Source: a virus | Reading direction: 5' to 3' (one strand) | Virus record (IMG/VR): IMGVR_UViG_3300025889_000956 | Location: 1-23,714 of that record | DNA: 23,714 nt | Part shown: in pieces, positions 12,740 to 19,710 of the stretch | How the letters are laid out: every line of letters begins with the position of its first letter | Numbering within the stretch: position 1 is the first letter of the stretch | Made by a program: the position numbers and the translations under genes | Notes under the pieces: generated by a model | What the model saw: the letters and a program-made list of their open reading frames with translations, nothing else | What the model was told of the DNA's origin: nothing | Database searches by the model: none

Positions 12740-13130
12740 AGAGGTTATCGAGTACGAGGCTATCCTCTCCAAAGAGCAGGGTCGTATGTCTGAGAAGCTC
12801 GGGAGGTTTACGCTAGACCGAGCAAACGAAATAGCAAGAAGCTCGTTCTATACTGCTGGAAACGACGAGCTCGTTCAGGCACTAGTAGACGAAGGCGTGA
12901 TGCGGGTGATGGAGAAGTTCCTGATCTACTACGAGGAAAACAAATCAGCAGCCAACCTAATCATCACTATGATTTATAGCGGAATGCTTAACAAAATTAC
13001 TTCACTGAAGTGGAGTGATGTGTACGGGAACAATACCAAAGGGTTTGTGACTGTGCTCGACGAGGAGGGTAACGTCTCCAAGTCATTAGTTCGATACCTT
13101 AAAGACGATAATATATCTAAAAACTTATGA
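12714..13130 (+). CDS. gp55-like candidate late sigma factor
   Basis: The stretch from about residue 28 to 110 (KLGRFTLDRANEIARSSFY ... DELVQALVDEGVMRVMEKFL ... YSGMLNKITSLKWSDVYGNN) follows the order of T4 gp55, a reduced sigma factor with only region 2, used for late promoters: a first helix pair, the EGV.R....F helix, then the helix ending in W. Region 4 is absent. A TTG at 12714 gives 138 residues and keeps the basic N-terminal helix that such proteins have; the ATG at 12786 would give 114. It lies near the end of the early unit, next to the late unit. Not checked by profile. Confidence 0.55.
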   Translation: MKKKRKYDKEVIEYEAILSKEQGRMSEKLGRFTLDRANEIARSSFYTAGNDELVQALVDEGVMRVMEKFLIYYEENKSAANLIITMIYSGMLNKITSLKWSDVYGNNTKGFVTVLDEEGNVSKSLVRYLKDDNISKNL

Positions 13131-13384
13131 TGATCTACGAGATTTGGCTGAACGTATTTGGTTTAGCATTTATGTTTGCCTACCTATTTGTCTTCGAACC
13201 TTACGGAGATTTAATAGATAAATACCTGAACTTCAAGCCGTTCAATTGTGTCTTGTGCTTGTCGTTCTGGGGATCATCACTTATATTCTACCTCATTGGA
13301 ATGAACGTTCTCTATGCTATCTTTACTGCATTGATTGCGGAGTTCACCTATCGTAAACTAGTCAACTATGGCAGCGACAAATAA
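13127..13384 (+). CDS. Two-pass membrane protein, 85 aa
   Basis: Hydrophobic segments at about 4-23 and 47-70 flank a loop with KPFNCVLCLSFW (37-48), where Cys41 and Cys44 form a C-x2-C pair. This KPF.C..C..FW pattern is familiar from small phage membrane proteins of unknown function. It begins at ATG 13127, overlapping the upstream stop, and overlaps the next gene by 17 bases. A holin role is possible but the Cys pair makes another role as likely. Confidence 0.65.
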   Translation: MMIYEIWLNVFGLAFMFAYLFVFEPYGDLIDKYLNFKPFNCVLCLSFWGSSLIFYLIGMNVLYAIFTALIAEFTYRKLVNYGSDK

Positions 13385-13535
13385 AGTGTATATTCTTAAT
13401 GCGGGACTTAAAGAGCCAGTATACTACACTAGTTGTTCTTGTGCTGGCGATGGATGCTCCTGCGGTTTAATGTATAACATTGAAGAACAAGACTATGCCA
13501 ATTCCAACACCAAAAGACAACGAACGACGAAGTGA
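13368..13535 (+). CDS. Cys-rich small protein, 55 aa
   Basis: The frame encodes 55 residues with SCSCAGDGCSCG (22-33), a dense C-x-C-x4-C-x-C cluster that likely binds a metal ion. It starts in the end of the membrane-protein gene and overlaps the next gene by 41 bases. The C-terminal tail is basic. No family recognised. Confidence 0.55.
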   Translation: MAATNKVYILNAGLKEPVYYTSCSCAGDGCSCGLMYNIEEQDYANSNTKRQRTTK

Positions 13536-13641
13536 ATACCTGAACCGCTGTATGGCTAACGATACTATGGTTGACGAGTATCCAAACCAATCACAGCGTT
13601 TCGCAATTTGTGCTGTTAAATGGAAAGAGTCAATAAAGTAA
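13495..13641 (+). CDS. Small phage protein of the MPIP...C...QR.A.C..W type, 48 aa
   Basis: MPIPTPKDNERRSEYLNRCM followed by MVDEYPNQSQRFAICAVKW matches a small protein often seen in tailed phages (N-terminal P-x-P, RCM, then QR.A.C...W). Its role is not established; such genes often lie near structural or packaging genes. The two Cys residues may bind metal or pair. It overlaps both neighbours in different frames. Confidence 0.7.
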   Translation: MPIPTPKDNERRSEYLNRCMANDTMVDEYPNQSQRFAICAVKWKESIK

Positions 13642-13724
13642 GAGAGCCTGGAGACGATATGGTCTTCGTTTACTGGGATCAAGTAGACCCGGGTGATGAG
13701 CAAGAAAAAGAAAAGGGGTCTTAA
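13620..13724 (+). CDS. Hypothetical small acidic protein, 34 aa
   Basis: A 34-residue frame starting at ATG 13620 inside the previous gene (22-base overlap) and ending inside the terminator stem. The product is acidic with VFVYWDQVDPGDEQEKEKG. It is plausible because it fills the gap exactly and has the usual overlap, but very short. Confidence 0.4.
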   Translation: MERVNKVREPGDDMVFVYWDQVDPGDEQEKEKGS

Positions 13725-13735
13725 TCGACCCCTTT
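13712..13735. terminator. Bidirectional terminator between converging units
   Basis: AAAGGGGTC (13712-13720), loop TTAATC, GACCCCTTT (13727-13735): nine perfect pairs with a T tract on one side and an A tract on the other, so it works in both directions. It lies between the last + gene and the last - gene. Confidence 0.9.
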
Positions 13736-13736
13736 C

Positions 13737-14141
13737 TTATTTACTTAACTTTACTATCCACCCAACTATAAGTGCTAGAAACGCTATCAGCATAAGCACC
13801 GACAAGTTGTCCACAAACCTATCGAACTTAGACCGCTTTGGTTCTTCCTTTTTTGTTACGATTTTAATCGTATTGACTCGAACAGTATCCGAAGGGCAGT
13901 CAACCTTTACATAGACAAGACTATCTCGATAGTCAATCTTTAGCTTTACGCGATCTTGGTAGATTGTTGTGTCCTTGAACAGGAGGATTGTGTCTGTCAG
14001 CGTCCGCTCTTTGGTTACAATTACTGTGTCCCGAACAATCACATTCTCTGGGATAAGTTGTGCACCACTTTTGCATCCGTTAAGACCCGCAAGAAGTGCA
14101 CTCGTCAGGATTATCGATATTACAGGTAGGTTGCGGAGCAT
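13737..14141 (-). CDS. Lipoprotein with C-terminal TM, candidate u-spanin
   Basis: From the ATG at 14141 the protein has 134 residues. Residues 1-23 form a lipoprotein signal (hydrophobic stretch PVISIILTSALLAG, then LNGC with Cys23). A periplasmic, Thr/Val/Asp-rich beta-type region follows, and residues about 112-130 (LSVLMLIAFLALIVGWIV) are a membrane segment at the very C-terminus. An outer-membrane lipid anchor plus an inner-membrane anchor is the layout of unimolecular spanins, which fuse the two membranes at the end of lysis. It directly follows the endolysin gene. A TTG start at 14168 would add nine residues. Confidence 0.6.
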   Translation of the reverse strand: MLRNLPVISIILTSALLAGLNGCKSGAQLIPENVIVRDTVIVTKERTLTDTILLFKDTTIYQDRVKLKIDYRDSLVYVKVDCPSDTVRVNTIKIVTKKEEPKRSKFDRFVDNLSVLMLIAFLALIVGWIVKLSK

Positions 14142-14193
14142 CTTCAAGTTGGTTAAGCCAGTCTTCAAAGTTTGATGTATTTTGTTTTTCCAT
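14080..14193 (-). CDS. Small acidic Cys-containing protein, 37 aa
   Basis: The ATG at 14193 lies in AAACAAAATGG, the favoured A-rich start context, within the end of the endolysin gene. The 37 residues are acidic and end in NPDECTSCGS, with Cys residues at 25, 32 and 35. It overlaps the spanin-like gene by 62 bases in another frame. Unknown role; possible metal binding. Confidence 0.45.
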   Translation of the reverse strand: MEKQNTSNFEDWLNQLEDAPQPTCNIDNPDECTSCGS

Positions 14194-14614
14194 TTTGTTT
14201 GATTGCTTTGAGTTTCTCTTGTCGGTTGACCTCGTTCTTTTTGTAACTAACGTGAACCCAATTAGGTTCAGCATCTGTACCAAACTCCCAAATTATCTGA
14301 TCGAAGTCTAGGTTCTCTACAATCCAATCAAAGATAACCTTATTCTTTCCAGAGACATTAATATCTGCAGCCTCTCCGTAGATATGCTGTGATGTTCTAC
14401 TTCCTTTGACAGCTTTATTCAGGGCAGGAACTCGTAGTCCTGATGTAATCTTAATAGGGAATCCTAGCCCGTCTCGTAGTGGCTGAAGGATGTTCTCTGC
14501 TAAAGCCTTGAGGTTTGCTAACTGCTCAGCATTTGGGCTGTTGTCAATCATTAAAGCCTTAGCCTTTGAGCTACGAGTCAGTTCCTCTAAAGTAAAGTTC
14601 TTAGTCAGCTGCAT
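14165..14614 (-). CDS. M15 peptidase endolysin
   Basis: A 149-residue peptidase M15A-like domain. The zinc site is visible: SQHIYGEAADI (75-85) with His77 and Asp84, and NWVHVS with His121. ITSGLRVPALNKAV (56-69) contains the conserved SG.R....N. Such enzymes cut the peptide cross-links of the cell wall; in phages they act as endolysins. There is no signal peptide, so export needs a holin; candidates are the genes at 16919 and 17107. The ATG at 14614 follows a terminator-like hairpin. Confidence 0.85.
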   Translation of the reverse strand: MQLTKNFTLEELTRSSKAKALMIDNSPNAEQLANLKALAENILQPLRDGLGFPIKITSGLRVPALNKAVKGSRTSQHIYGEAADINVSGKNKVIFDWIVENLDFDQIIWEFGTDAEPNWVHVSYKKNEVNRQEKLKAIKQNGKTKYIKL

Positions 14615-14645
14615 AATATCAGGTCAAACCCGAGATATAAGATTC

Positions 14646-14684
14646 AAAAAAATGTACAAAAGTGATCCGTATTAGCACTCTTGT
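14646..14684 (-). terminator. Candidate terminator between connector and endolysin
   Basis: On the - strand ACAAGAGTG (14684-14676) can pair with CACTTTTGT (14664-14656), eight pairs with one central mismatch, followed by ACATTTTTTT. It would reduce transcription from the structural genes into the lysis genes. The mismatch keeps confidence moderate. Confidence 0.45.
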
Positions 14685-14694
14685 GATCTAATTC

Positions 14695-15231
14695 TTACTC
14701 AGGCCAATCCAGATTCTCACAGCTGGTGTCTACCTTTCCGTCAGCAGGATAGAAGACACTTCCTTGGTAGGTTTCTTCTTCGGTAAACAAATCACCCTTA
14801 CACCCTGCATCGGTAGCGATAGCGTAAATAGCAGCGTTGTTCTTGATAAAGTCTTGGATGCGCTTGTTGACGTATGCAATCTTTGAATCTAAGCCATTAG
14901 AGATCGCGTCTAACGAGCTTTGTTCGAGTTGACGCTCCTCGATGCGGGTAGCGCCGAATTGAGTCCTTAGAAACGAGATAATGCCGTTTGCAGAATACAG
15001 TGCCAAAGCGTACTGAACGAGCTTGAAGAGTTCCTGCTCAGTAGCATCCAAAGTCTCAGCCTCTACCTCGTCACTGATGTGCTCGTAAAGGCAAGTTCCT
15101 AGGTTGTCCTGAATAGAGGTGTACTGCTCCATCTGAATGATAGAGTATACAACACCTCGGTCTAACCGCTTAGGGAGCGGGAAGTTCTTATAGATGTACT
15201 CGTCGTCAATCCAAAGCTGTGATACTATCAT
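14695..15231 (-). CDS. Head-tail connector-like protein, 178 aa
   Basis: This 178-residue protein starts with ATG overlapping the portal stop (ATGA), so it is translated right after the portal. The first 120 residues are helical, in the manner of phage head completion/connector proteins (gp6-like), and similar proteins in Bacteroidota phages carry a DUF6712-type label, as far as I recall. The C-terminal part (GCKGDLFTEEETYQGSVFYP) is a strand-rich tail. It probably joins the portal ring to the tail or closes the head. Confidence 0.55.
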   Translation of the reverse strand: MIVSQLWIDDEYIYKNFPLPKRLDRGVVYSIIQMEQYTSIQDNLGTCLYEHISDEVEAETLDATEQELFKLVQYALALYSANGIISFLRTQFGATRIEERQLEQSSLDAISNGLDSKIAYVNKRIQDFIKNNAAIYAIATDAGCKGDLFTEEETYQGSVFYPADGKVDTSCENLDWPE

Positions 15232-16478
15232 TGTGCAGGGATGTTATCTGTGTTAGCGCCCTTGATGTTCTCGAGGTTGATCTGCTCCTCCTGAATCGTA
15301 ACATCAATCTTTTCGTATCCAACCGTAGCGAGTACTCGGTTGACAGCATCCATAAGAACCTTGCGGTTTGGGAGGGTCTCTGTAGCCCGGAAGATTTGGT
15401 AAGCCGTAACTAATTCGTTACCTGTTCCACCCAACTTACCAGATACCATAACACCAAACAGCGTAGGCGAGGTTACGTTATGGGCAGTAAGGATCTTAGC
15501 GTCGTTAAGACGAGACAGCACATCAATAGTCTTGTCGAGGTTGGCAACGTCCAAAGGCTTAACCTCGGGAGCCTCGTCCTTGTTGCGAACCCAGCTAAGG
15601 ATAAAGTTGTCAGCATCAGGGCCAGTGAAGCTCTCCTTGAACTTAAGGTACTCCTCGCGCTTTTGCTCACCACTCATATTACGACCAACGAAAGTAGCCA
15701 TTACTTTAGGGGTGAATCCGTTGGTGGCTGAGTTCTCGATATGCTTACCGAACTGGAAGTCAGCAGCGATAAAGTTGTAGGCAGCAATGTAGTTAGGAAC
15801 GCCGTAGAACTCGTTACCAGAGTATGGGTTAGCAAAGTACAGAACCTGCTCAGCGGTAGTCTTATCGAACTTGTCAAACAACTTAACCTTCTTAGGGTCG
15901 TTGTTCTGCATCGTAGTAGCGCTACCACCAAAAGAACGACGGATGATGCAGTGAGTTACTTTGCCATCTTTGGTGGGCTCAGCCAAACGGAAGCCCTTCA
16001 TATCTAAAGAGCGGAACTCAACGAGCTTAGTATGTTCCTTGTTCCACTTGACAAAGAAAGCAAAAGCACCAAACTCCTCGTACTGAAAAGCAGCGTGAGT
16101 AATTACATCGTATAAACCTTTGTTCTTGCCACCGCAGTTGTTGACAAAAGCCTTGATCTCTGCCTGCTTAGCAGGAGTACGGAAAGCCTCAAGGTCGTAA
16201 TTGATGCCGTTACCAGATACCATCTTAGCCTTCTTAGTTATGATACCAGAATGGACAGGTGATTGGCGTAGCATACGCTCCAGAATGTTAGGGAAGTCGT
16301 CCTGAACACCGAACTTAACGTAGTTACCTACATCGGTATAGCCGAGCTTGTACTGCTTTTGCAGGTCGTTGATTGAGTTCTCGAGAGGATTGCGAGGGAT
16401 AGTGTTCTCGGTGGCAACCACATAAGTTCCCCAGCTACCGCTAGAGAAGAACTCCTTTACATTATCAAATAGACCCAT
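15228..16478 (-). CDS. Portal protein
   Basis: A 416-residue protein with features of phage portals: an N-terminal region with PNILERMLRQSPVHSGIITK (around 64-83), then KMVSGNGINYDLE, the clip/stem-like middle (YFANPYSGNEFYGVPNYIAA), and late helices (TLFGVMVSGKLGGTGNELV) as in the Thr/Ser-Pro-x-hydrophobic segments of portals. It forms the twelve-subunit ring through which DNA enters and leaves the capsid. Its place is odd: far downstream of the protease and capsid genes, after tail and holin genes. It is slightly shorter than many portals (450-500). Confidence 0.75.
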   Translation of the reverse strand: MGLFDNVKEFFSSGSWGTYVVATENTIPRNPLENSINDLQKQYKLGYTDVGNYVKFGVQDDFPNILERMLRQSPVHSGIITKKAKMVSGNGINYDLEAFRTPAKQAEIKAFVNNCGGKNKGLYDVITHAAFQYEEFGAFAFFVKWNKEHTKLVEFRSLDMKGFRLAEPTKDGKVTHCIIRRSFGGSATTMQNNDPKKVKLFDKFDKTTAEQVLYFANPYSGNEFYGVPNYIAAYNFIAADFQFGKHIENSATNGFTPKVMATFVGRNMSGEQKREEYLKFKESFTGPDADNFILSWVRNKDEAPEVKPLDVANLDKTIDVLSRLNDAKILTAHNVTSPTLFGVMVSGKLGGTGNELVTAYQIFRATETLPNRKVLMDAVNRVLATVGYEKIDVTIQEEQINLENIKGANTDNIPAQ

Positions 16479-16486
16479 ACCTTAAA

Positions 16487-16819
16487 TTACAAATCGGTGA
16501 ACGTCACCACATTACTATAAATACCACTACCTGTCGATGTTTCGTAGGTCTTCACCAAACAAAGATAGATGTAATTCTTTGAATTGTTAGATAACGTAAG
16601 CACATATTCGCCACCACCTAAGGTAGCTCCAACTAAGTTTACGTTGAGCTCAATGTAATCCCTACAAGGGTCTAAGCTGTGGATGTCTACGAGACTGTTG
16701 TAGTTGTACACATTACCACCAACAACCTTGATTAGCTCTATGTCAAAAGAGTTAACAGACCAATCGTCCTTTTTAACGAAGGTCAGTGTATTGATCTGAT
16801 CTTTGACTAGTTGCTTCAT
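16487..16819 (-). CDS. Hypothetical structural-type protein, 110 aa
   Basis: A beta-rich 110-residue protein (DYIELNVNLVGATLGGGEYV, then LTLSNNSKNYIYLCLVKTYE) typical of small Ig- or jelly-roll-like virion components. It begins at ATG 16819, overlapping the upstream stop, and ends nine bases before the portal. I do not recognise the family. It may be a tail or decoration component. Confidence 0.65.
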   Translation of the reverse strand: MKQLVKDQINTLTFVKKDDWSVNSFDIELIKVVGGNVYNYNSLVDIHSLDPCRDYIELNVNLVGATLGGGEYVLTLSNNSKNYIYLCLVKTYETSTGSGIYSNVVTFTDL

Positions 16820-16947
16820 TTACCTTGACCTCTGTAAGGTTTTTTGTACTTCTTGCTATGCTTATTAGAAGAGGCACTTTTAGAATGCTTTCCCCTTTTC
16901 TTACTCTTAGAGATGTAACTACTTACTCCCTGACTTTTGATTGCCAT
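16816..16947 (-). CDS. Small very basic protein, 43 aa
   Basis: A 43-residue protein dominated by Lys and Ser, ending in YKKPYRGQGK; small phage proteins with a basic body and a Y.K.YRGQG end are familiar from related phages. It probably binds nucleic acid or another acidic partner. It overlaps both neighbours: 29 bases with the upstream gene and ATGA with the next one. Confidence 0.6.
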   Translation of the reverse strand: MAIKSQGVSSYISKSKKRGKHSKSASSNKHSKKYKKPYRGQGK

Positions 16948-17110
16948 CCTTCGGATCCTTTAAAAAAAATAACGCAAACGCACCAACTAAGAAAGTAGAC
17001 ACCTCTGTTAGACTAGCCTTCTCTAGAAAGACTAAAATAAAACAGAGGGTTATGATTATAAGACCTAGTATAGTGGTCTTTGGGTCTTTCCAGAGACGCT
17101 CAATGATCAC
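16919..17110 (-). CDS. Two-TM holin candidate, 63 aa
   Basis: Starts with GTG at 17110 overlapping the upstream stop (GTGA). Two membrane segments are plain, about 12-29 (TTILGLIIITLCFILVFL) and 33-50 (SLTEVSTFLVGAFALFFL), joined by a short charged turn, and the C-terminal tail is charged (KDPKDGNQKSGSK). This is the layout of class II holins, which form pores in the inner membrane at lysis. The endolysin is 2.3 kb further along the same unit, so the link is by unit rather than adjacency. Confidence 0.6.
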   Translation of the reverse strand: MIIERLWKDPKTTILGLIIITLCFILVFLEKASLTEVSTFLVGAFALFFLKDPKDGNQKSGSK

Positions 17111-17277
17111 TGCTTGTTCTTATCCTTTAACCAATCTCTGCGCCACTTCCACAAGGTATATCCTAGTGAAGCAATAAGGACTAAGAGTCCTGCAACTTGA
17201 TGTACATAGCCTAGAAGGATTCCTGATCCGGTAAGAGACCAGCTAGTGATTACGCTATCAGCAGACTCTTTAGTCAT
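17107..17277 (-). CDS. Small membrane protein, second holin candidate, 56 aa
   Basis: A 56-residue frame from ATG 17277 after TAAAATAAAGAG. A polar N-terminus is followed by a long hydrophobic stretch (about 15-43, ending LLVLIASLGYTLW) and a strongly basic tail KWRRDWLKDKNKQ. It could span the membrane once, or twice with short helices. Paired with the adjacent two-TM gene it may be a holin/antiholin set. This role is inferred from size and topology only. Confidence 0.6.
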   Translation of the reverse strand: MTKESADSVITSWSLTGSGILLGYVHQVAGLLVLIASLGYTLWKWRRDWLKDKNKQ

Positions 17278-17289
17278 CTCTTTATTTTA

Positions 17290-17679
17290 TTAAAGTTCTG
17301 TAGGAGGAACAGGAGGTTGGCAGTATGCTGCTTCGGGATTAGCAACGCAGTAGTCAGTAGCGTATGCTTGTTCCCATCCAGCGAAGACGTGAACACCACA
17401 GGGGTCAGGCCAAACAACATACGAGGCAAAGCTCGTAGTCGCAGGTTGGTCAGTCCATAGGATGTCAACGGCATACTTTGGCGAGGTAACCTCACACACT
17501 TGGTTGCCTTCTGCATCAGTTCCCCATTGGGTGCAGAGGTGGCCTAATTCAACCACCGCAATGACCTTTGAGGAATCCCACGTTGTTACAGGCCCATCGG
17601 GGCCTTCGGTGGTTACTTGAATCTTGCTTTTTGCAGTCCCCCATTGCGTGGGCGTGAACTCGTATTTTAGGAATTTCAT
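17290..17679 (-). CDS. Hypothetical virion-type protein, 129 aa
   Basis: A 129-residue acidic protein with many Trp and Thr, an apparently beta-rich core, five Cys and a Pro-rich end (CQPPVPPTEL). It follows the tail/host-binding gene by three bases, so it may be its partner, for instance a tail component or chaperone. No family recognised. Confidence 0.65.
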   Translation of the reverse strand: MKFLKYEFTPTQWGTAKSKIQVTTEGPDGPVTTWDSSKVIAVVELGHLCTQWGTDAEGNQVCEVTSPKYAVDILWTDQPATTSFASYVVWPDPCGVHVFAGWEQAYATDYCVANPEAAYCQPPVPPTEL

Positions 17680-17682
17680 AGG

Positions 17683-19413
17683 TTAGGCAGTTAAGGCAGC
17701 GAGGTCGCTATTTGATAAACGTGTCTTGAAAAGCAAAAGTTGTATGTATGGGTCAGCATTATTATAAATAGTGCCGTTTTCATATCCTAATCCCAATAAA
17801 CTACAAGGTGGAATGCTTGCGGTAGTGTCTTCACCCACATTCACTCCATCAATGTATAAAACAATATCGTTTTGCTTATATGCTGCGGCAATTTTATGCA
17901 CACCCTGACTTAATGCTGGCACAATTATATTCCATTGTCCTACCCCGCTTGTAACTCCGATAAATCGTGTGTTTGTAGGGCCAGTAACTAAATACATATA
18001 ATGTGTATAAGTGCCATCACTTAACCAAACGGGTTCTCCGTCTCCACCAACTTTACGCTCAAATTCATAAAAGATAGTCCCCTCCGTCTGCCCGATAAGC
18101 GAACTAATTCCCGTTTTGTAGCACCCATCCGCCACACGGGTAACGCTTGTGCCGTTTGTGGGTATGTACGAGGTTGGGTATGTTCCCGCCTCCGCTTGTA
18201 ATCCCCAAGCGTAGACCGAACCCGTTCCATTATCAACATCGGGGTATATTTGCACATAGTTGGTTAACGCTCCCGATGTAGTGGTTTCAAACCAAATGCG
18301 ATACCATCCGTTGCCATAGTCTTCAATATCATAATTTCCGTTTACAGCATCTTGGCTATGTAAACTGAAATTACCCGAAGCATCTATATTATATTGAACT
18401 TGCTCTCCTTGGTTATTTCTAAATCTTAATCGTGTAGCAACACCAGTTCCTTTAAAGAATCCCGAAAAAATATGATTTGTTCCAAGTGTTCCTAAATTAT
18501 CTTGCGCGCGACCAGCATCATCAGCGCTATTTGCTTGAACCTTTGTAACTAAATTACTGCCATCGGGAGCAGTAACATTCTCTAATAGTAAAGTAGCAGA
18601 ACTCGCAAGAGAAAAACTACCATCAAGCCATTCGCTACTTGTTACCAAGTTCGTCCGCTGCGGTTCAAGCAAAAGCTTTGGGCAAGAACTATTAAGGTAG
18701 TCCAAACGGGGTAAACCGCTAACGGGGCCTGCGCTTACTGCGGTGGTAGTGGTCTCTACATAATCTTGCGCTGCGAGGCCGTAGTTCAGTTGGGCATCTT
18801 GTATATAAACAAAAGAACCAGCATCACAAGTTAGCGTACTATAATTGCTTCTAACCTCAATTCTTGATTCTGTTATCGCATCAATATTTACAAAGGTAGC
18901 AGATATGCGAACCCAGCCTCCACCAACACTTTCCCAAGTGGTATCAATAGCAGTTGATAAATAAGTAGTTCCATCGGTAAGGTCAAAAACCACAGAACTA
19001 TTTGTGCCAGATGTTAAAAAGTTAAACCTAATAAAATCAACATTTCCTACTTTTGCGTAAAGGCTAATCGTAATCAATGTATTTGCAGCAATAGAACTGC
19101 TTTGATATATTCTCGTTGTACTTGTGGTTGCCGCTTCTATTTTCCAAGCATCATTTGAGCCATCATATCCAGTTTGACCACCCGTAAGAGTAGTATTTTG
19201 TTGTGTCCAAGTGGTGTCAAATGTGTTTGACTGCAACAAAAGATTCGTCCGCACCTTCTCAATAAGGCCGTTTGAAGCCACTCGGGTGGCATTACTTGCT
19301 CTGGCAAAGGTCAAGTCCCCCGAACCATCAAAGGGTTTTGTAGCGTATACTTTTGCGTTCTCGTATACTGCTGGCTCAACTACTAGGCTGGCCTGATTAA
19401 ATAAACTACTCAT
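17683..19413 (-). CDS. Lectin-like tail or host-binding protein, 576 aa
   Basis: The N-terminus carries DLTFARASNATRVASNGLIE, a motif I associate with phage tail and carbohydrate-binding proteins. Two related jelly-roll-like units follow: about 55-190 (TNLLLQSNTF ... GGGWVRISATF) and about 253-410 (TNLVTSSEWL ... GNGWYRIWFET), then EAGTYPTSYIPTNGTSVTRV. The last 145 residues form a LamG/concanavalin-like domain (EGTIFYEFERKVG ... VLYIDGVNVGED). This suggests a receptor-binding or tail-spike protein that contacts surface glycans. The DNA is more AT-rich in codon choice than the capsid genes, a possible sign of exchange. Confidence 0.75.
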   Translation of the reverse strand: MSSLFNQASLVVEPAVYENAKVYATKPFDGSGDLTFARASNATRVASNGLIEKVRTNLLLQSNTFDTTWTQQNTTLTGGQTGYDGSNDAWKIEAATTSTTRIYQSSSIAANTLITISLYAKVGNVDFIRFNFLTSGTNSSVVFDLTDGTTYLSTAIDTTWESVGGGWVRISATFVNIDAITESRIEVRSNYSTLTCDAGSFVYIQDAQLNYGLAAQDYVETTTTAVSAGPVSGLPRLDYLNSSCPKLLLEPQRTNLVTSSEWLDGSFSLASSATLLLENVTAPDGSNLVTKVQANSADDAGRAQDNLGTLGTNHIFSGFFKGTGVATRLRFRNNQGEQVQYNIDASGNFSLHSQDAVNGNYDIEDYGNGWYRIWFETTTSGALTNYVQIYPDVDNGTGSVYAWGLQAEAGTYPTSYIPTNGTSVTRVADGCYKTGISSLIGQTEGTIFYEFERKVGGDGEPVWLSDGTYTHYMYLVTGPTNTRFIGVTSGVGQWNIIVPALSQGVHKIAAAYKQNDIVLYIDGVNVGEDTTASIPPCSLLGLGYENGTIYNNADPYIQLLLFKTRLSNSDLAALTA

Positions 19414-19416
19414 ATC

Positions 19417-19710
19417 TTATCTAGATAATTCGGCAATCTCTGCCTTAAAACATTCTACTCCTTCGAAGACAGCATCTGCTGACTTTCTTCCGTTTAATTG
19501 ATCGTAAACCTCTAACGAGAAATCATAAACAGTATCACAACCCAAATTACTTACAGAGGCCACAAGGCAATCGTAACCCTCCGTAAAGGCATCTGCTGAA
19601 GCCCGACCAAACAAAAGGTCAGCAACAGCTTTAGCCCCCTTGCCAGACGATACAATCGACTTGACAGGAAGGCCGCCTAACTGAGTTAGTGATAAAGCTA
19701 ATCCTAACAT
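19417..19710 (-). CDS. Hypothetical protein with internal repeat, 97 aa
   Basis: Starts in the TAATG overlap with the upstream gene. Two copies of a 22-residue unit are visible: GRASADAFTEGYDCLVASVS (about 35-54) and GRKSADAVFEGVECFKAEIA (about 74-93), sharing GR.SADA..EG..C..A. The N-terminal part is hydrophobic and Gly-rich but not a clear signal. Function unknown; it lies between small virion genes and the host-binding gene, so a virion role is likely. Confidence 0.65.
   Translation of the reverse strand: MLGLALSLTQLGGLPVKSIVSSGKGAKAVADLLFGRASADAFTEGYDCLVASVSNLGCDTVYDFSLEVYDQLNGRKSADAVFEGVECFKAEIAELSR

Noticed and set aside
16560-16567. TATCTTTG on the - strand within the 110-aa gene
   Set aside because: The expected -33 TTG is missing and the position is mid-gene.
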